A stretch of DNA of 49,230 nucleotides from an uncultured Desulfovibrio sp. (lineage in GTDB: Bacteria > Desulfobacterota > Desulfovibrionia > Desulfovibrionales > Desulfovibrionaceae). Positions 7,604-16,921 of this stretch are shown here, in pieces. Each line of letters begins with the position of its first letter. Position 1 is the stretch's first letter. A program made the position numbers and the translations under genes. Below the pieces are notes generated by a model that saw nothing but the letters and a program-made list of their open reading frames with translations, was not told the origin of the DNA and ran no database searches. The stretch lies in contig CAKTDV010000021.1 of NCBI GenBank assembly GCA_934546745.1, forward strand, positions 1-49,230, read 5' to 3'.

Positions 7604-9562
7604 TCAGTGCCGCGCCGTCCTGAAGGCCGTGTTGAAGAGCGCCAGCAGCCGTTCCCCGCCATGCTCCACATTCAGCGCTTCGCGCACCCCGCGCCAGGCT
7701 TCCCTGCCGAGGCGTTCCCGATCTTCCGGCGACTGGGCCAGACGCTCCAGCGCGTTGGCCAGCGCCACGGGGTCTCCCTGGGGAACCACAAGGCCGCTCT
7801 TGCCATCCTCCACCACTTCCCGCTGGCCGGGCAAATCGCTGACAACAACGGGCAGGGTGAACGCCATGGCCTCTACCAGCGCGGAGGGGAGGCCGTCGCT
7901 TTCGCCGGAACGGAGGGTGACGCCGGGGGCCACGAAGGCATCCGCGGCCCGGTACAGCGCGCCCATGGCGTCATGCGGCGTCTGTTTCAGAAAGGAAACG
8001 CGTTTGCGCAGCCCCAGACGGAAGGCCAGCCATTGCAGGCGGCGCAGCAGGGGGCCGGATCCCGCGATGGTCAGATCCACATCGACCCCGCGCGCCCTGA
8101 GCAGCGCGCAGGCGCGCAGCAGCACATCATAGCCCTTGCGGCGGCACAGCGTCCCCGCGGCCAGAATGCGCAGGGGCCGCGGGCCGGGAGGCGGAGGCAC
8201 AACGGCGTCGTCATCCGGCGGCGTCAGCGTCAACGGCGCGTACAATAGGACAAGCCGTTCCTCCGGCAGCGTGGGCAGCAGTTCGTGCAGGCGGCGGCGG
8301 TTTTCCCGCGTATCGCACCGCACAAACGCCGCGTCGGCGGCCTTGCGCGCCCAGTCGTTGCCGAAATGCGGCATATCGTCCTGCCGCACCGTCATGGCAA
8401 AGGGGATGTTGAGCAGCTTTGCGGCCACCCAGACGGCCGTTGCCGGATGCCGCGCCCCGACGGCATAGAGGAACTGAATCCCTTCCTCCATGCACCAGCG
8501 CGCCAGCAGCGCGCCGCAACCGGCATCCCACAGTTTCCTGAGCGCGCCGGACATGCCGGGAGGCGACGGCAGGAGACGCCACAATTGCCACAGCGTGCGC
8601 GGCGATCCCCTGAGTTGGCGGAAGAGGCAGGCAAAAACCCGCGGCGCGTACATCTTTCCCATGCGGCGGACCGGCAGGGGAAGGGCGTACTGCGTATCCT
8701 CGAACAGGCTCTGGCCGCGCAGCGCATAGATGCGCGACAACAGGCCGCCCGCGTGCATGCGGTGCGCCTCTTCCACGACGCCGCATCCCGAAGCCTCGGG
8801 AAAGGTTTCCGCAACCAGCGCCCCGCGCAGCACCGGCTCCGGCGCGGCAAGCAGGTTGCGGCCGCCGTGGCGCGCCATGTCGGGCGGCTCGTGTTTGCGG
8901 CAATGGAGAATGCCGTCGTCCAGCGTGTACACGCTGTCGCAGAATTCCGCCATCTTGGGGTCGTGCGTCACCATGATCATGGCCACGCCGCCCGAATGGC
9001 AGAGCGTGCGGAAGTTGTCCATGACAAGGCGGCTGGTGCGGGCGTCCAGCGCGCCTGTCGGTTCGTCGGCCAGGAGGATGCGCGGATTGTTGACCATGGC
9101 GCGGGCAATGGCCACACGCTGCTGCTCGCCGCCGGAAAGGCGGTTGCTGCGGTAATGCACGCGCGCGGAAAGCCGCACCAGCTCCAGCGCCCGAATCACG
9201 CGCTCCCAGCGTTCCGCCGGAGGGACGCGCTCGTAAATCAGCGGAAATTCGACGTTCTCAAACACCGTGGAATGATCGAAAAGGTTGCTGGCCTGCATGA
9301 CAAAGCCCATGTTGCCGCGCCGGAAGGCCGCCGTCTGTTCCCGGTTGAGCGTCAGCACGTCGGTTCCGAGAATTTCCAGCGTCCCGGAATCAGGAGCGTG
9401 CAGCATGCCCAGCACATGCAGCATGGTGGATTTGCCGCAGCCGGACGGGCCCATGATGGCCACAAGCTCACCCGGTTCGACCTCGATATTCACACCGCGC
9501 AATACCGGAGAGAAGCCGGCATAGCACTTGTACAGATTCCTTGCGATGATAACGGGAGGCAT
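7604..9562 (-). CDS. Fusion: ABC transporter ATPase + GT4 glycosyltransferase
   Basis: 652 residues in one open frame. Residues 1 to about 225 are a complete MacB/LolD-type ABC ATPase: Walker A GPSGCGKST (38-46), Q-loop Gln90, signature LSGGEQQ (142-148), Walker B ILLADE (162-167) and switch His200. After a linker, about 320-645 is a GT-B glycosyltransferase of the GT4 kind, with RILAAGTLCRRKGYDVLL, GSGPLLRRL and the E-x7-E region ESDGLPSALVEAMA followed by PVVVSDLPGQREVV. The partner permease is the next gene upstream (21-bp gap). ABC-GT fusions of this sort are not an architecture I know. Coupling of sugar transfer to export or extraction of a lipid-linked product at the inner membrane is inference. 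Confidence 0.88.
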   Translation of the reverse strand: MPPVIIARNLYKCYAGFSPVLRGVNIEVEPGELVAIMGPSGCGKSTMLHVLGMLHAPDSGTLEILGTDVLTLNREQTAAFRRGNMGFVMQASNLFDHSTVFENVEFPLIYERVPPAERWERVIRALELVRLSARVHYRSNRLSGGEQQRVAIARAMVNNPRILLADEPTGALDARTSRLVMDNFRTLCHSGGVAMIMVTHDPKMAEFCDSVYTLDDGILHCRKHEPPDMARHGGRNLLAAPEPVLRGALVAETFPEASGCGVVEEAHRMHAGGLLSRIYALRGQSLFEDTQYALPLPVRRMGKMYAPRVFACLFRQLRGSPRTLWQLWRLLPSPPGMSGALRKLWDAGCGALLARWCMEEGIQFLYAVGARHPATAVWVAAKLLNIPFAMTVRQDDMPHFGNDWARKAADAAFVRCDTRENRRRLHELLPTLPEERLVLLYAPLTLTPPDDDAVVPPPPGPRPLRILAAGTLCRRKGYDVLLRACALLRARGVDVDLTIAGSGPLLRRLQWLAFRLGLRKRVSFLKQTPHDAMGALYRAADAFVAPGVTLRSGESDGLPSALVEAMAFTLPVVVSDLPGQREVVEDGKSGLVVPQGDPVALANALERLAQSPEDRERLGREAWRGVREALNVEHGGERLLALFNTAFRTARH

Positions 9563-9583
9563 ACGCGTTCCTACAACTCAGTT

Positions 9584-10771
9584 CTACTCAAAGCGCAGGG
9601 CCGAAACGACGTCCATGCGGCTGGCCTGGATGGCGGGATACAGACCGCCCGCGACGCCGATGAAGGCGGAAAAGACGATGCTGCCAAGACTGCTGCCCAG
9701 CAGCAGCGGATAGGAGAAGGTCGTGCCGAGCGCATACGCGCCCGTCTCGACGCACAGCGTGCCGATCAGGATGCCCAGGATGCCGCCCGCCACGGACTTG
9801 CACAGAGCCTCCGCAAGAAATTGCGCCAGAATATCGGCGTCGGAGCCGCCCATGGCCTTCTTGAGGCCCACTTCGCGCGTGCGGGCGCGTACCGCGGCAA
9901 AGGTGCCGTACCAGATGCCAAAGCCGCCCAGCATGAGGGAGGCCGCGATGCCCAGCCAGAGCAGGGCCTCCACCCACATGAAGGTGGCCTTGATGCGTTC
10001 CAGCTGATCGGCCTGCGTGGCGACGACAAGATAGGGCGCGTCCTGGACGGCGTGCACGGTTCGCGGGATGCTCTGCGTCAGCGGCGGCACGTCTTCCCAG
10101 CCTATGCCGCGCACAAAGAGGCGCGATATGCGGCCGTCGCCCCAGTTGCGGTCGATCATGGTCGTTGCGGGGATAAAGCCGCCCTGGCGCCAGTCACCCA
10201 GCATGACGCCGCTGGTCACGCCCACGACCTCAAAAATGTCGTTCCCCAGCGTCAGCAGTTTCCCCAGGGCGTCTTCCGGGGAACCGAAAAGGTTTCTGGC
10301 CCCCTCGTTGCCAAGGACGCATACCCGGCGGCGCTGGGAGACGTCTTCCCGCGAGAGAAAACGCCCGGCGATCATCTCCAGGGAAAAGACGGGGGAAAAG
10401 TTCTCGTCGACGCCGAGCATGCCTATGGTCAGGCGGCGTTCCCCCACACGCATGGGGAAATACTGCCCGTTGCGCACGGAGGAGCAGACAAGGCCCACGC
10501 CGGGCAGGGCGCGTATGGCCTCGACGGTTTCCGGATAGAATTCCCGCAGGGGCTGGCCGGGGTATTGGCCGTCGTCCATGTACACGCGGATGACGTTGAC
10601 CCCCCCCATGAGAACCATGTCCTGTCCGACCTTGTAGCGGATTTCCTGCCCAAGAACCGACAGGGTGATAAAGGCGGTGATGCCCAGCGCAATGGACAGA
10701 ATGACCCCGAAGCCGCGCTGGCGCACGACCTGACGCAGACTGACGCGGAAAAGATCTGATGCGGCTATCAT
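9584..10771 (-). CDS. MacB/FtsX-type ABC transporter permease
   Basis: 395 residues. An N-terminal membrane segment (about 20-40, GFGVILSIALGITAFITLSVLG) precedes a periplasmic MacB_PCD domain (about 50-260). A C-terminal FtsX domain has three hydrophobic segments (about 270-385), including the family signature around RARTREVGLKKAMGGSDADI, the coupling region that contacts the ATPase. This is the type VII (MacB/LolCE) class, which works from the periplasm on lipoproteins, peptides or glycolipids rather than moving sugar chains through a pore. AGGGA precedes the ATG. It pairs with the fused ATPase just downstream. Confidence 0.9.
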   Translation of the reverse strand: MIAASDLFRVSLRQVVRQRGFGVILSIALGITAFITLSVLGQEIRYKVGQDMVLMGGVNVIRVYMDDGQYPGQPLREFYPETVEAIRALPGVGLVCSSVRNGQYFPMRVGERRLTIGMLGVDENFSPVFSLEMIAGRFLSREDVSQRRRVCVLGNEGARNLFGSPEDALGKLLTLGNDIFEVVGVTSGVMLGDWRQGGFIPATTMIDRNWGDGRISRLFVRGIGWEDVPPLTQSIPRTVHAVQDAPYLVVATQADQLERIKATFMWVEALLWLGIAASLMLGGFGIWYGTFAAVRARTREVGLKKAMGGSDADILAQFLAEALCKSVAGGILGILIGTLCVETGAYALGTTFSYPLLLGSSLGSIVFSAFIGVAGGLYPAIQASRMDVVSALRFE

Positions 10772-10840
10772 ATGGTCCCTGATGACGGTGAAACCGCGTA
10801 CCGGCTGTGAGAACCAGCCAGAGCGGTTGGATTTTCAGAG

Positions 10841-12016
10841 TTATGGACGCCGGACGTCCAGAACGCGCCCCCCGCGCCCCACACGGTACCAGATGCCGTG
10901 CCAGAGAATCCCCCGGGCCGGCAGGGTGCGCAGGTAGGTTTCCGCGAAGACCGCGACGCTCAGGGCAAAGGCCGCCAGCCAGCGCCACAGGGAACCCGGC
11001 GCGCCGATCTGGCAGTGCCAGCCGTGCAGCAGAAAGATCAGACCCGCCGCCAGCGCGACGCCTAGCAGGCCCGCCGTGGCGGAGACCTGGCCCAGCGCCA
11101 TGCCCGCGACGGCCCACAGGGCCAGCAGGGGCGGCAGGATCATCATCAGAGGCAACAGGCCAAGCAAGGCCCATTGCCGGGGCACGCAGAACTTCAGGAA
11201 CAGAATCTGCCGCGCCATCCATGCGTGCCAGACGCTGAAGGGGTGCCGTTCCGCTTCCGTGGAAAGCAGGGCGCCCGGACTCAGAATCACGCGGCGGCCC
11301 CGCGCCTTCAGCAGCCCCGCCAGTGAACAGTCGTCCACGACATTCTCACGCCAGAAATGGCGCAGCCCCAGATGATCGAAGGCGGCGCGCCGCATGCACA
11401 TGGCCCCGCCCCACGGCTGGGTAAACGACGGCGTCAGCCCCTGCAGGCAGCGCATGAGCTGCACACAGAACGCGTAGGCCAACGTCACCAGGGATCCGTC
11501 GCGCGGCCGTACCGTATGGTAGCCCGTGCTGAAATCGCTCAGGCCGTCCGCGACGGGCACAGCCAGATGACGGGCAAAATCCGTTCGCGCAAGATGCGTG
11601 CTGTCGCAGAACAGCAGGAGATCCACGGCGTCGCCAGCGGCGGCGACGCCCGCAAGGCTGTTGTGGTTTTTCTGTCCGCAGCCGTCGGCCTTCCCGGCCA
11701 CCACATGGCGCAGTACGGGAAACTCCTTCCGCAGGGCGCGCACAAGCCGCGCCGCCGGTTCCTCCGCCGTGGCGGTCACGAAAATGGGCAGCAGCCCCGG
11801 ATAGTCCTGCTGCAGCAGACTGCGCAGGGCCGCCTCCATCATGGGGTGTTCGCCGGCGGCCGGAACAATCAGGGCCGCCGAGGGCCAGCGATGCCGCCAG
11901 GGGGCGGGCAGGCGGGCCGCCCGATCCAGCCGCCTCCCGGTCCGCAGCAGCCACAGCAGCAACAGGCACTGCGCCAGGCCGCCCACCAGGAGGAAGCATG
12001 TCATAAGGTTTTCCAC
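10841..12016 (-). CDS. Membrane glycosyltransferase, GT2/GT21-like
   Basis: 391 residues. An N-terminal hydrophobic segment (about 5-24) is followed by a GT-A nucleotide-sugar domain. It shows DLLLFCDSTHLARTDF (DxD-like), VGKADG-type and QKNHNSLAG motifs, and a conserved FWRENVVDDCSLAGLLKARG, the acidic catalytic/acceptor stretch. Several membrane segments lie in 290-370. The pattern is closest to ceramide glucosyltransferase-like and HpnI-like enzymes that glycosylate a lipid in the membrane. GTG at 12016 is chosen, with AAGGA 9 bases before it; ATG at 12004 is the alternative. It sits between the secreted protein gene and the MacB-like permease and probably makes the glycolipid the system handles (inference). 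Confidence 0.82.
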   Translation of the reverse strand: MENLMTCFLLVGGLAQCLLLLWLLRTGRRLDRAARLPAPWRHRWPSAALIVPAAGEHPMMEAALRSLLQQDYPGLLPIFVTATAEEPAARLVRALRKEFPVLRHVVAGKADGCGQKNHNSLAGVAAAGDAVDLLLFCDSTHLARTDFARHLAVPVADGLSDFSTGYHTVRPRDGSLVTLAYAFCVQLMRCLQGLTPSFTQPWGGAMCMRRAAFDHLGLRHFWRENVVDDCSLAGLLKARGRRVILSPGALLSTEAERHPFSVWHAWMARQILFLKFCVPRQWALLGLLPLMMILPPLLALWAVAGMALGQVSATAGLLGVALAAGLIFLLHGWHCQIGAPGSLWRWLAAFALSVAVFAETYLRTLPARGILWHGIWYRVGRGGRVLDVRRP

Positions 12017-12042
12017 GTCATCTGATCCTTAGCTGAAAATAT

Positions 12043-12114
12043 GCCTGCGTACCGCGGAAAAAACGCTGTTTTTTCCTTCAGCGCGATTCGCGTTCCCACG
12101 GGGAAAGCGATCTA
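12043..12114 (-). repeat. Dispersed repeat, family 2, degenerate copy
   Basis: Read on the minus strand it starts at the TAG stop of the 12112 gene (TAGATCGCTTT) and contains AGGAAAAAACAGCG-TTTTTTCCGCGGT, the palindromic core shared with copies at 20600, 28222 and 38679. The core can form a hairpin and may serve as the 3' end of that gene. Confidence 0.45.
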
Positions 12115-12513
12115 GAGCGGCGCGCAGTCGTCGCTGACGCGCCCCGGCACTGTCCGCGCGGCGTCAAAAGAAAGTTTCATGCCGTTTGCCAGACGCAACG
12201 ATCCCCGCACCGTGGCGGGCGTTGGGCGGCGGGCTTCCAGCCTGTGCCCGGAACTGTGCGCCACGGCAATGACGCCGTCCTTCTCCTCACCGTGGAAATG
12301 GTAGGTATCCACGTCGCCGGATCTGCCGCGCAACAGGAGGACGCCGCGCGCCCTGCCGTCCGGAGCGACGCACATGGCGGCCCGAAATGTGGAGGTGAAC
12401 ATGTTCCCTTCCCAGACTTCCGTGCGTTCCGCCGCCGCGCCCACCGCGATGCAGGGGGCGCGGAACAGCGACAGAAGCGCGGCCCAGATCAGGCATTTCA
12501 TGACGGTGTTCAT
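12112..12513 (-). CDS. Small secreted protein, unknown family
   Basis: 133 residues. The first 27 or so form a signal peptide (MNTVMKCLIWAALLSLF, then AAERTEV near the cleavage region). The mature part has two Cys (CVAPDG and DDCAPL, near the C-terminus) that could bridge, and a mostly beta pattern (AMCVAPDGRARGVLLLRGRSG; GSLRLANGMKLSFDAA). I recognise no family. It overlaps the stop of the upstream GT4 gene by 4 bases (ATGA), so it is translationally coupled. It lies inside the glycan/ABC operon, so a periplasmic role in that system is likely. A chaperone or substrate-binding partner is one option, but this is unproven. Confidence 0.7.
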   Translation of the reverse strand: MNTVMKCLIWAALLSLFRAPCIAVGAAAERTEVWEGNMFTSTFRAAMCVAPDGRARGVLLLRGRSGDVDTYHFHGEEKDGVIAVAHSSGHRLEARRPTPATVRGSLRLANGMKLSFDAARTVPGRVSDDCAPL

Positions 12514-13589
12514 AGCCGCCCCGCGCAGGTTTCAAACAGCGTTTCATGGGCCGCCACCATGGCGGCAAAGGAAAAGGCCTGTTCCGCGCGCCGCCGGCCG
12601 CGGCGTCCCAGGCCGTCTCCCAGGGAAGGCGTATCCAGCAGCCGCAGCAGGTTGGCGGCCATGCCCCCGGCGTCGCCCGCCTGGCTCAGCAGGCCGCAGC
12701 CGCCGCTATCCAGCAGATGGGGGATACCCCCCACCCGCGTGGCGCACACGGGCAGGCCGCAGGCCATGGCTTCCAGCACGGCATTGGGCTGCCCCTCCCG
12801 GACCGATGCCAGCGCGAAGATGCGCGCGCCGTCGTAGAAGGGACGGACATCCAGCACGCCCGGCGTGAAAAGAACGGCGTCCCGTACCGGAGAGGACGCG
12901 GCCAGCGCCTTCAGTTCCGCCTCGCGCGGACCGTCGCCCACCAATCGCAGCACGACATGGGGATGCCGTTCGCGTACCAGCGCCAGCGCCCGGAAGAGTG
13001 TCTCGTGATCCTTGTCGCCAGCCAGCCGCGCCACACAGAGAATTTCCGGCGGACGCGCCGACGGAGGAGGCGCAGCCGGCGCAAAGCGTTCCGTATCCAC
13101 GCCGTTGGGAATATAGTGCAGGCGATCGGGCGGAACGCCCAGGCCCAGCAGAACATCGCGCAGGGCAAGGGAATTGCAGATCATGGCTCGCGTCAGCCGC
13201 CACAGCCAGCGCTCGTGCTGCCGTCGCGGCCCGCCGCCGCCGCGCACGGTCCCCACCACGCAGGGCAGATCCAGCGTTTTCCCCCAGATCCGGCACCAGA
13301 TATTGGGCAGGGCCGTTCCCGGCAGCACGATGTCCGGCCGCAGGCGCGCCAGCTCCCGCCGCAGGGGGAGAAAAAACAGCGGGGGCACGCGACGCCCCGT
13401 CCCCAGATGGCTCAGGGGGATATCCGCCTCGCGGGCCAGCGCGTCCATATCTGTCGCGCCTGTCAGGGTGATCATGGCGGGAGCGAAGCGCGTCCGATCC
13501 AGACGGCGCGCCAGTTCCAGCAACTGGCGCTGCGTCCCGCCGAAGCACAGATCTTCCATGACAAAAACAACGGAAAGAGGTGTGGGCAT
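12510..13589 (-). CDS. Glycosyltransferase family 4
   Basis: 359 residues, GT-B fold. The N-terminal half opens VVFVMEDLCFGGTQRQLLELAR, the usual GGxxR-like loop of GT4 enzymes. The C-terminal half has ILCVARLAGDKDHETLFRA, RLVGDGPREAELKALA and REGQPNAVLEAMACGLPVCA, the E-x7-E nucleotide-sugar site. No membrane segment is seen. It is the first gene of the minus arm of the glycan locus, divergent from the deacetylase gene, and overlaps the secreted-protein gene by 4 bases. Sugar and acceptor are unknown. Confidence 0.88.
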   Translation of the reverse strand: MPTPLSVVFVMEDLCFGGTQRQLLELARRLDRTRFAPAMITLTGATDMDALAREADIPLSHLGTGRRVPPLFFLPLRRELARLRPDIVLPGTALPNIWCRIWGKTLDLPCVVGTVRGGGGPRRQHERWLWRLTRAMICNSLALRDVLLGLGVPPDRLHYIPNGVDTERFAPAAPPPSARPPEILCVARLAGDKDHETLFRALALVRERHPHVVLRLVGDGPREAELKALAASSPVRDAVLFTPGVLDVRPFYDGARIFALASVREGQPNAVLEAMACGLPVCATRVGGIPHLLDSGGCGLLSQAGDAGGMAANLLRLLDTPSLGDGLGRRGRRRAEQAFSFAAMVAAHETLFETCAGRL

Positions 13590-13617
13590 GACGCATTCTC
13601 ACGCATCATGCCCGTTT

Positions 13618-13639
13618 TGGCAAGATCTCTCCCTTGCCA
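13618..13639. promoter_or_regulatory. Inverted repeat between divergent glycan operons
   Basis: TGGCAAG (13618-13624) and CTTGCCA (13633-13639) form a perfect 7-bp inverted repeat with 8 bases between. It lies in the 79-bp space shared by the two divergent operons. The placement suits an operator, but no regulator gene is nearby and no clear promoter pair is visible. Confidence 0.3.
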
Positions 13640-13668
13640 TTGGCGACGGCGGTATCTACACTGACGGC

Positions 13669-14652
13669 ATGGATACCACTCCGACACCCATGCGCGTCGT
13701 CGTCAGCCTCGACGTGGAAGAAGAAGGCCTGTTCTCCGGGCGCTACGCCTCCTCCGGGTGCGGCGTCCGCAATGTCGCCCTGCTGGAGCGCCTCGCGCCG
13801 CTTTCCCGCGATCTGGGATTTCCCTTGACGCTCTTTTGCGCGCATACCGTCCTGACAGATGTAACGGCATGCCGCACGCTGGAGCGCCTGCGCGATGATC
13901 ACGGCGCGGAAATAGCCGCCCACCTCCATCACTGGAACACGCCGCCGGCCTGTGGCGCCGTTTCCGGCACGCCGCCGCGGACCCATACGCTCGACCGCGA
14001 CCTGCTGCGCCGCCGTCTTGCCTCCCTGCTGGACGCCGGGCGCGTCTTCAACGGCGCGCCGCTTACCAGTTTTCGCATGGGCCGCTGGGATCTCAAAAAC
14101 GTTGTCCGCCCCCTGCTGGCGGAACAGGGCATTACGCTGGACAGCTCCGTCTGCCCACTGCGGCAGCACGCGGACGGCCCGGATCACTTTCTCGCCCCGG
14201 CGGATCCCTACTGGGTTGACGGCGCGACGCCTGAGGGGACGCCCCTGCTGGAAGCGCCCATCACGCAGGTTCCTCTTCTCCGCTTTCTGCCCGCGCTCTG
14301 GCGCGCCCTCGTTCGGGACATTCCCCGGCGGGACAGGTTTCATTTCTGGGGCGCGCTCAGCGCCAACCCCTTCTGGCATGGGGCCTGCGTCATGCGCGCG
14401 GCGGCCCGCCTGCATCATGCGCGCGGCGGCAGGGTGCTGAGCCTTTTCTGGCATTCTTCCGAGCTCATGCCCGGCGGATCGCCACAGACCCCGGATCAAC
14501 GGGCCGCCGATGCCCATTACGAAAAAATTTTTTCTTTTTTCCGCTGGTTGCGCGATACGCTGCCGGTGCGGGGCGTCACCGCCGCGCGGCTGCGCGCGGA
14601 AGCGCCCCGCATGGCTTTCCCCCACAGGCCCGCGGGGCAGGGGGACTGGTAA
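13669..14652 (+). CDS. Polysaccharide deacetylase-like protein
   Basis: 327 residues from ATG at 13669; a second in-frame ATG at 13690 gives 320. Both lack a clear ribosome site. NodB-homology features are present: VVSLDVEEEG (metal Asp and catalytic acid region), HGAEIAAHLHHW (His ligands) and SFRMGRWDL, with RVLSLFWHSSELMPGG as the late histidine motif. It has no signal peptide, so it may act in the cytoplasm on a nucleotide- or lipid-linked sugar, as some NodB-like enzymes do. It heads the plus arm of the glycan locus, and its stop abuts the ATG of the next gene (TAA-ATG). Confidence 0.78.
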   Translation: MDTTPTPMRVVVSLDVEEEGLFSGRYASSGCGVRNVALLERLAPLSRDLGFPLTLFCAHTVLTDVTACRTLERLRDDHGAEIAAHLHHWNTPPACGAVSGTPPRTHTLDRDLLRRRLASLLDAGRVFNGAPLTSFRMGRWDLKNVVRPLLAEQGITLDSSVCPLRQHADGPDHFLAPADPYWVDGATPEGTPLLEAPITQVPLLRFLPALWRALVRDIPRRDRFHFWGALSANPFWHGACVMRAAARLHHARGGRVLSLFWHSSELMPGGSPQTPDQRAADAHYEKIFSFFRWLRDTLPVRGVTAARLRAEAPRMAFPHRPAGQGDW

Positions 14653-15438
14653 ATGTCCCGGCTGCTTCTCGTGCTGCTGGACGGCCTGCACGCCGCCGCC
14701 GCTGATACGCACATGGGGTTCATGGCCGCGCTTACCGGGCATGGCCGCGCCCTGCGCTGGACGCTGGACTGTGCCCTGCCGCCGCTTTCCCGCCCGCTCT
14801 ATGCGACCCTCATGACAGGACGCACCCCGGCGGAACTGGGACTCTTCCACAATGCCGACGCCCGCCTCTGTCCTGTGCCGACGCTGTTTCACCAGGCGCA
14901 CAGCGCGGGATGTGTCACCGCCGCCGCCGCCTACTGCTGGTTCAGCGAACTGTGCAACCGCGCCCCCTTCGATCCCGGGCGGGATCGCCTTACCCTTGAC
15001 GCAGCGCTGCCCATAAGCCACGGCCTTTTCTACCGGCGCGACGACTATCCCGACGAGGAAGTGTTCAGCGATGCGGAAACGCTTCGCCGCCGCTGCGATC
15101 CGCATTTCCTGCTTGTGCACAGCATGAATATCGACCATGCCGGGCATTGTTCCGGCGGCCAGAGCGCCGCCTACCGCCAGGCGGTCCGCGAGGCGGACGG
15201 GTTGCTTTCCCTTTGGCTCCCCCGCTGGCTGGCCGAAGGCTATGCCCTGTGCGTCACGGCGGATCACGGGATGCATGCCGATGGACAGCACGACGACCTC
15301 ACCGGCGATGTGCGGCGCGTGCCTCTCTGGCTCCTGGGCGACGCCTGGCGCGCGCCCCTTGACGCCCTTGGCCGCGCGCCCCGGCAGACGGATATTGCCC
15401 GCCTCTGTCGCGCAGCGCTGGGGCTGCGGGATCTGTGA
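14653..15438 (+). CDS. Alkaline-phosphatase-superfamily phosphodiesterase
   Basis: 261 residues. The superfamily metal sites appear in order: LLLVLLDGL (first Asp), LPPLSRPLYATLMTGRTPAE (nucleophile Ser/Thr region), MNIDHAGH (Asp and His ligands) and TADHGMHADGQHDD (Asp-His and final His). The pattern is that of type I phosphodiesterases/nucleotide pyrophosphatases and phosphopentomutase-like enzymes, in a short version without large insertions. It begins directly after the stop of the deacetylase gene, so the two are coupled. A role in trimming or transferring phosphate-containing groups on the glycan is inferred from context only. Confidence 0.8.
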   Translation: MSRLLLVLLDGLHAAAADTHMGFMAALTGHGRALRWTLDCALPPLSRPLYATLMTGRTPAELGLFHNADARLCPVPTLFHQAHSAGCVTAAAAYCWFSELCNRAPFDPGRDRLTLDAALPISHGLFYRRDDYPDEEVFSDAETLRRRCDPHFLLVHSMNIDHAGHCSGGQSAAYRQAVREADGLLSLWLPRWLAEGYALCVTADHGMHADGQHDDLTGDVRRVPLWLLGDAWRAPLDALGRAPRQTDIARLCRAALGLRDL

Positions 15439-15520
15439 GGGGGAGTGACGGTAGAGAGGGGGCGCGGCGCGCACGTCCGCAACACGCAAAGAGAGGCGTT
15501 GGGGCAGGGAGCCGCACAAC

Positions 15521-15559
15521 GAAAGACGCCGCCGCGATAGTGGCGCGGCGGCGTCTTTC
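15521..15559. terminator. Bidirectional terminator between phosphodiesterase and rnpB
   Basis: A perfect 16-bp stem (15521-15536 with 15544-15559) encloses a 7-base loop. It lies immediately 3' of rnpB on the minus strand and 82 bp after the phosphodiesterase stop on the plus strand, so it can end both transcripts. Confidence 0.7.
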
Positions 15560-15560
15560 C

Positions 15561-15919
15561 GACGGGAGCGGGCCTGTAAGCCGGGTTCTGTGACGCGCCA
15601 GGCGCGCCGATCGTCATTCCTCTAGGAGTGCGGTTGCCCGCACCCTCAAGCAACCTACCCGGAAGGTATGGCCGGGCCGGCCCCTTCCCTATTTGGTCTT
15701 GCTCCGAACGGGGTATGCCGAGCATGCCGCATCGCTGCGGCATCTGGTGGGCTCTTACCCCACCGTTTCACCCTTGCCGCGCTTGCGCGGCGGTTTGCTT
15801 TCTGTGGCGCTGTCCGAGGGTCACCCCTCCTGGATGTTATCCAGCGTCCCGCCCTGCGGAGCCCGGACTTTCCTCCCCGGGCCCTGTGGCCCGCGGCGAC
15901 GATCCGTCCCGCTCCCGTC
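15561..15919 (-). ncRNA. rnpB: RNase P RNA (A type)
   Basis: About 359 bases on the minus strand. The 5' and 3' ends pair (GACGGGAGCGGG with CCCGCTCCCGTC, helix P1). Conserved bacterial elements follow in order: GAGGAAAGTCCGGGCT, CCACAGAAAGCAAACCGCC, GGGTGAAACGGTGGGGTAAG, AGAGCCCACCAG and, near the 3' end, ACAGAACCCGGCTTACAG. It is the catalytic RNA that matures tRNA 5' ends. A strong hairpin follows the 3' end. The gap from 15920 to 16034 holds its unassigned promoter region. Confidence 0.96.
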
Positions 15920-16034
15920 GATGGTGTCATTCCTCATTTCCCCGGCCGAGAACCTTTCGCGACGCGATGCCTTCGCGCATCAGGCCGCCATCGGAACGCG
16001 ACCGGGGATATTTTTAGGCAGACCGTAAACAGCG

Positions 16035-16826
<792 letters not shown>

Positions 16827-16921
16827 CCCACATCTCCTGTTGTTGTAACCGGATTCCCGCCGGGCAACGGAGGCGGAAGGGCGGAAGCCGGTTTGGGTGC
16901 GTGGATGTGTTCGCACCCGTA

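Noticed and set aside
7604..9562. The ABC-GT fusion as a sequencing frameshift joining two genes
   Set aside because: One continuous frame spans the linker with no stop, and an intact downstream GT half keeps all its motifs. No evidence of a join was visible, although raw reads were not available.
8285..10759. 824-codon plus-strand frame opposite the ABC-GT fusion and permease
   Set aside because: Antisense shadow; no motifs, while the minus-strand genes have complete catalytic signatures.
15561..16028. Several short frames across 15.6-16.0 kb
   Set aside because: The stretch is RNase P RNA with conserved helices; the frames have no support.
16827..16916. Start of the first methyltransferase at 16916
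   Set aside because: No ribosome site, and the extra 30 residues are low complexity. ATG at 16826 follows AGGAG and leads directly into the SAM motif.
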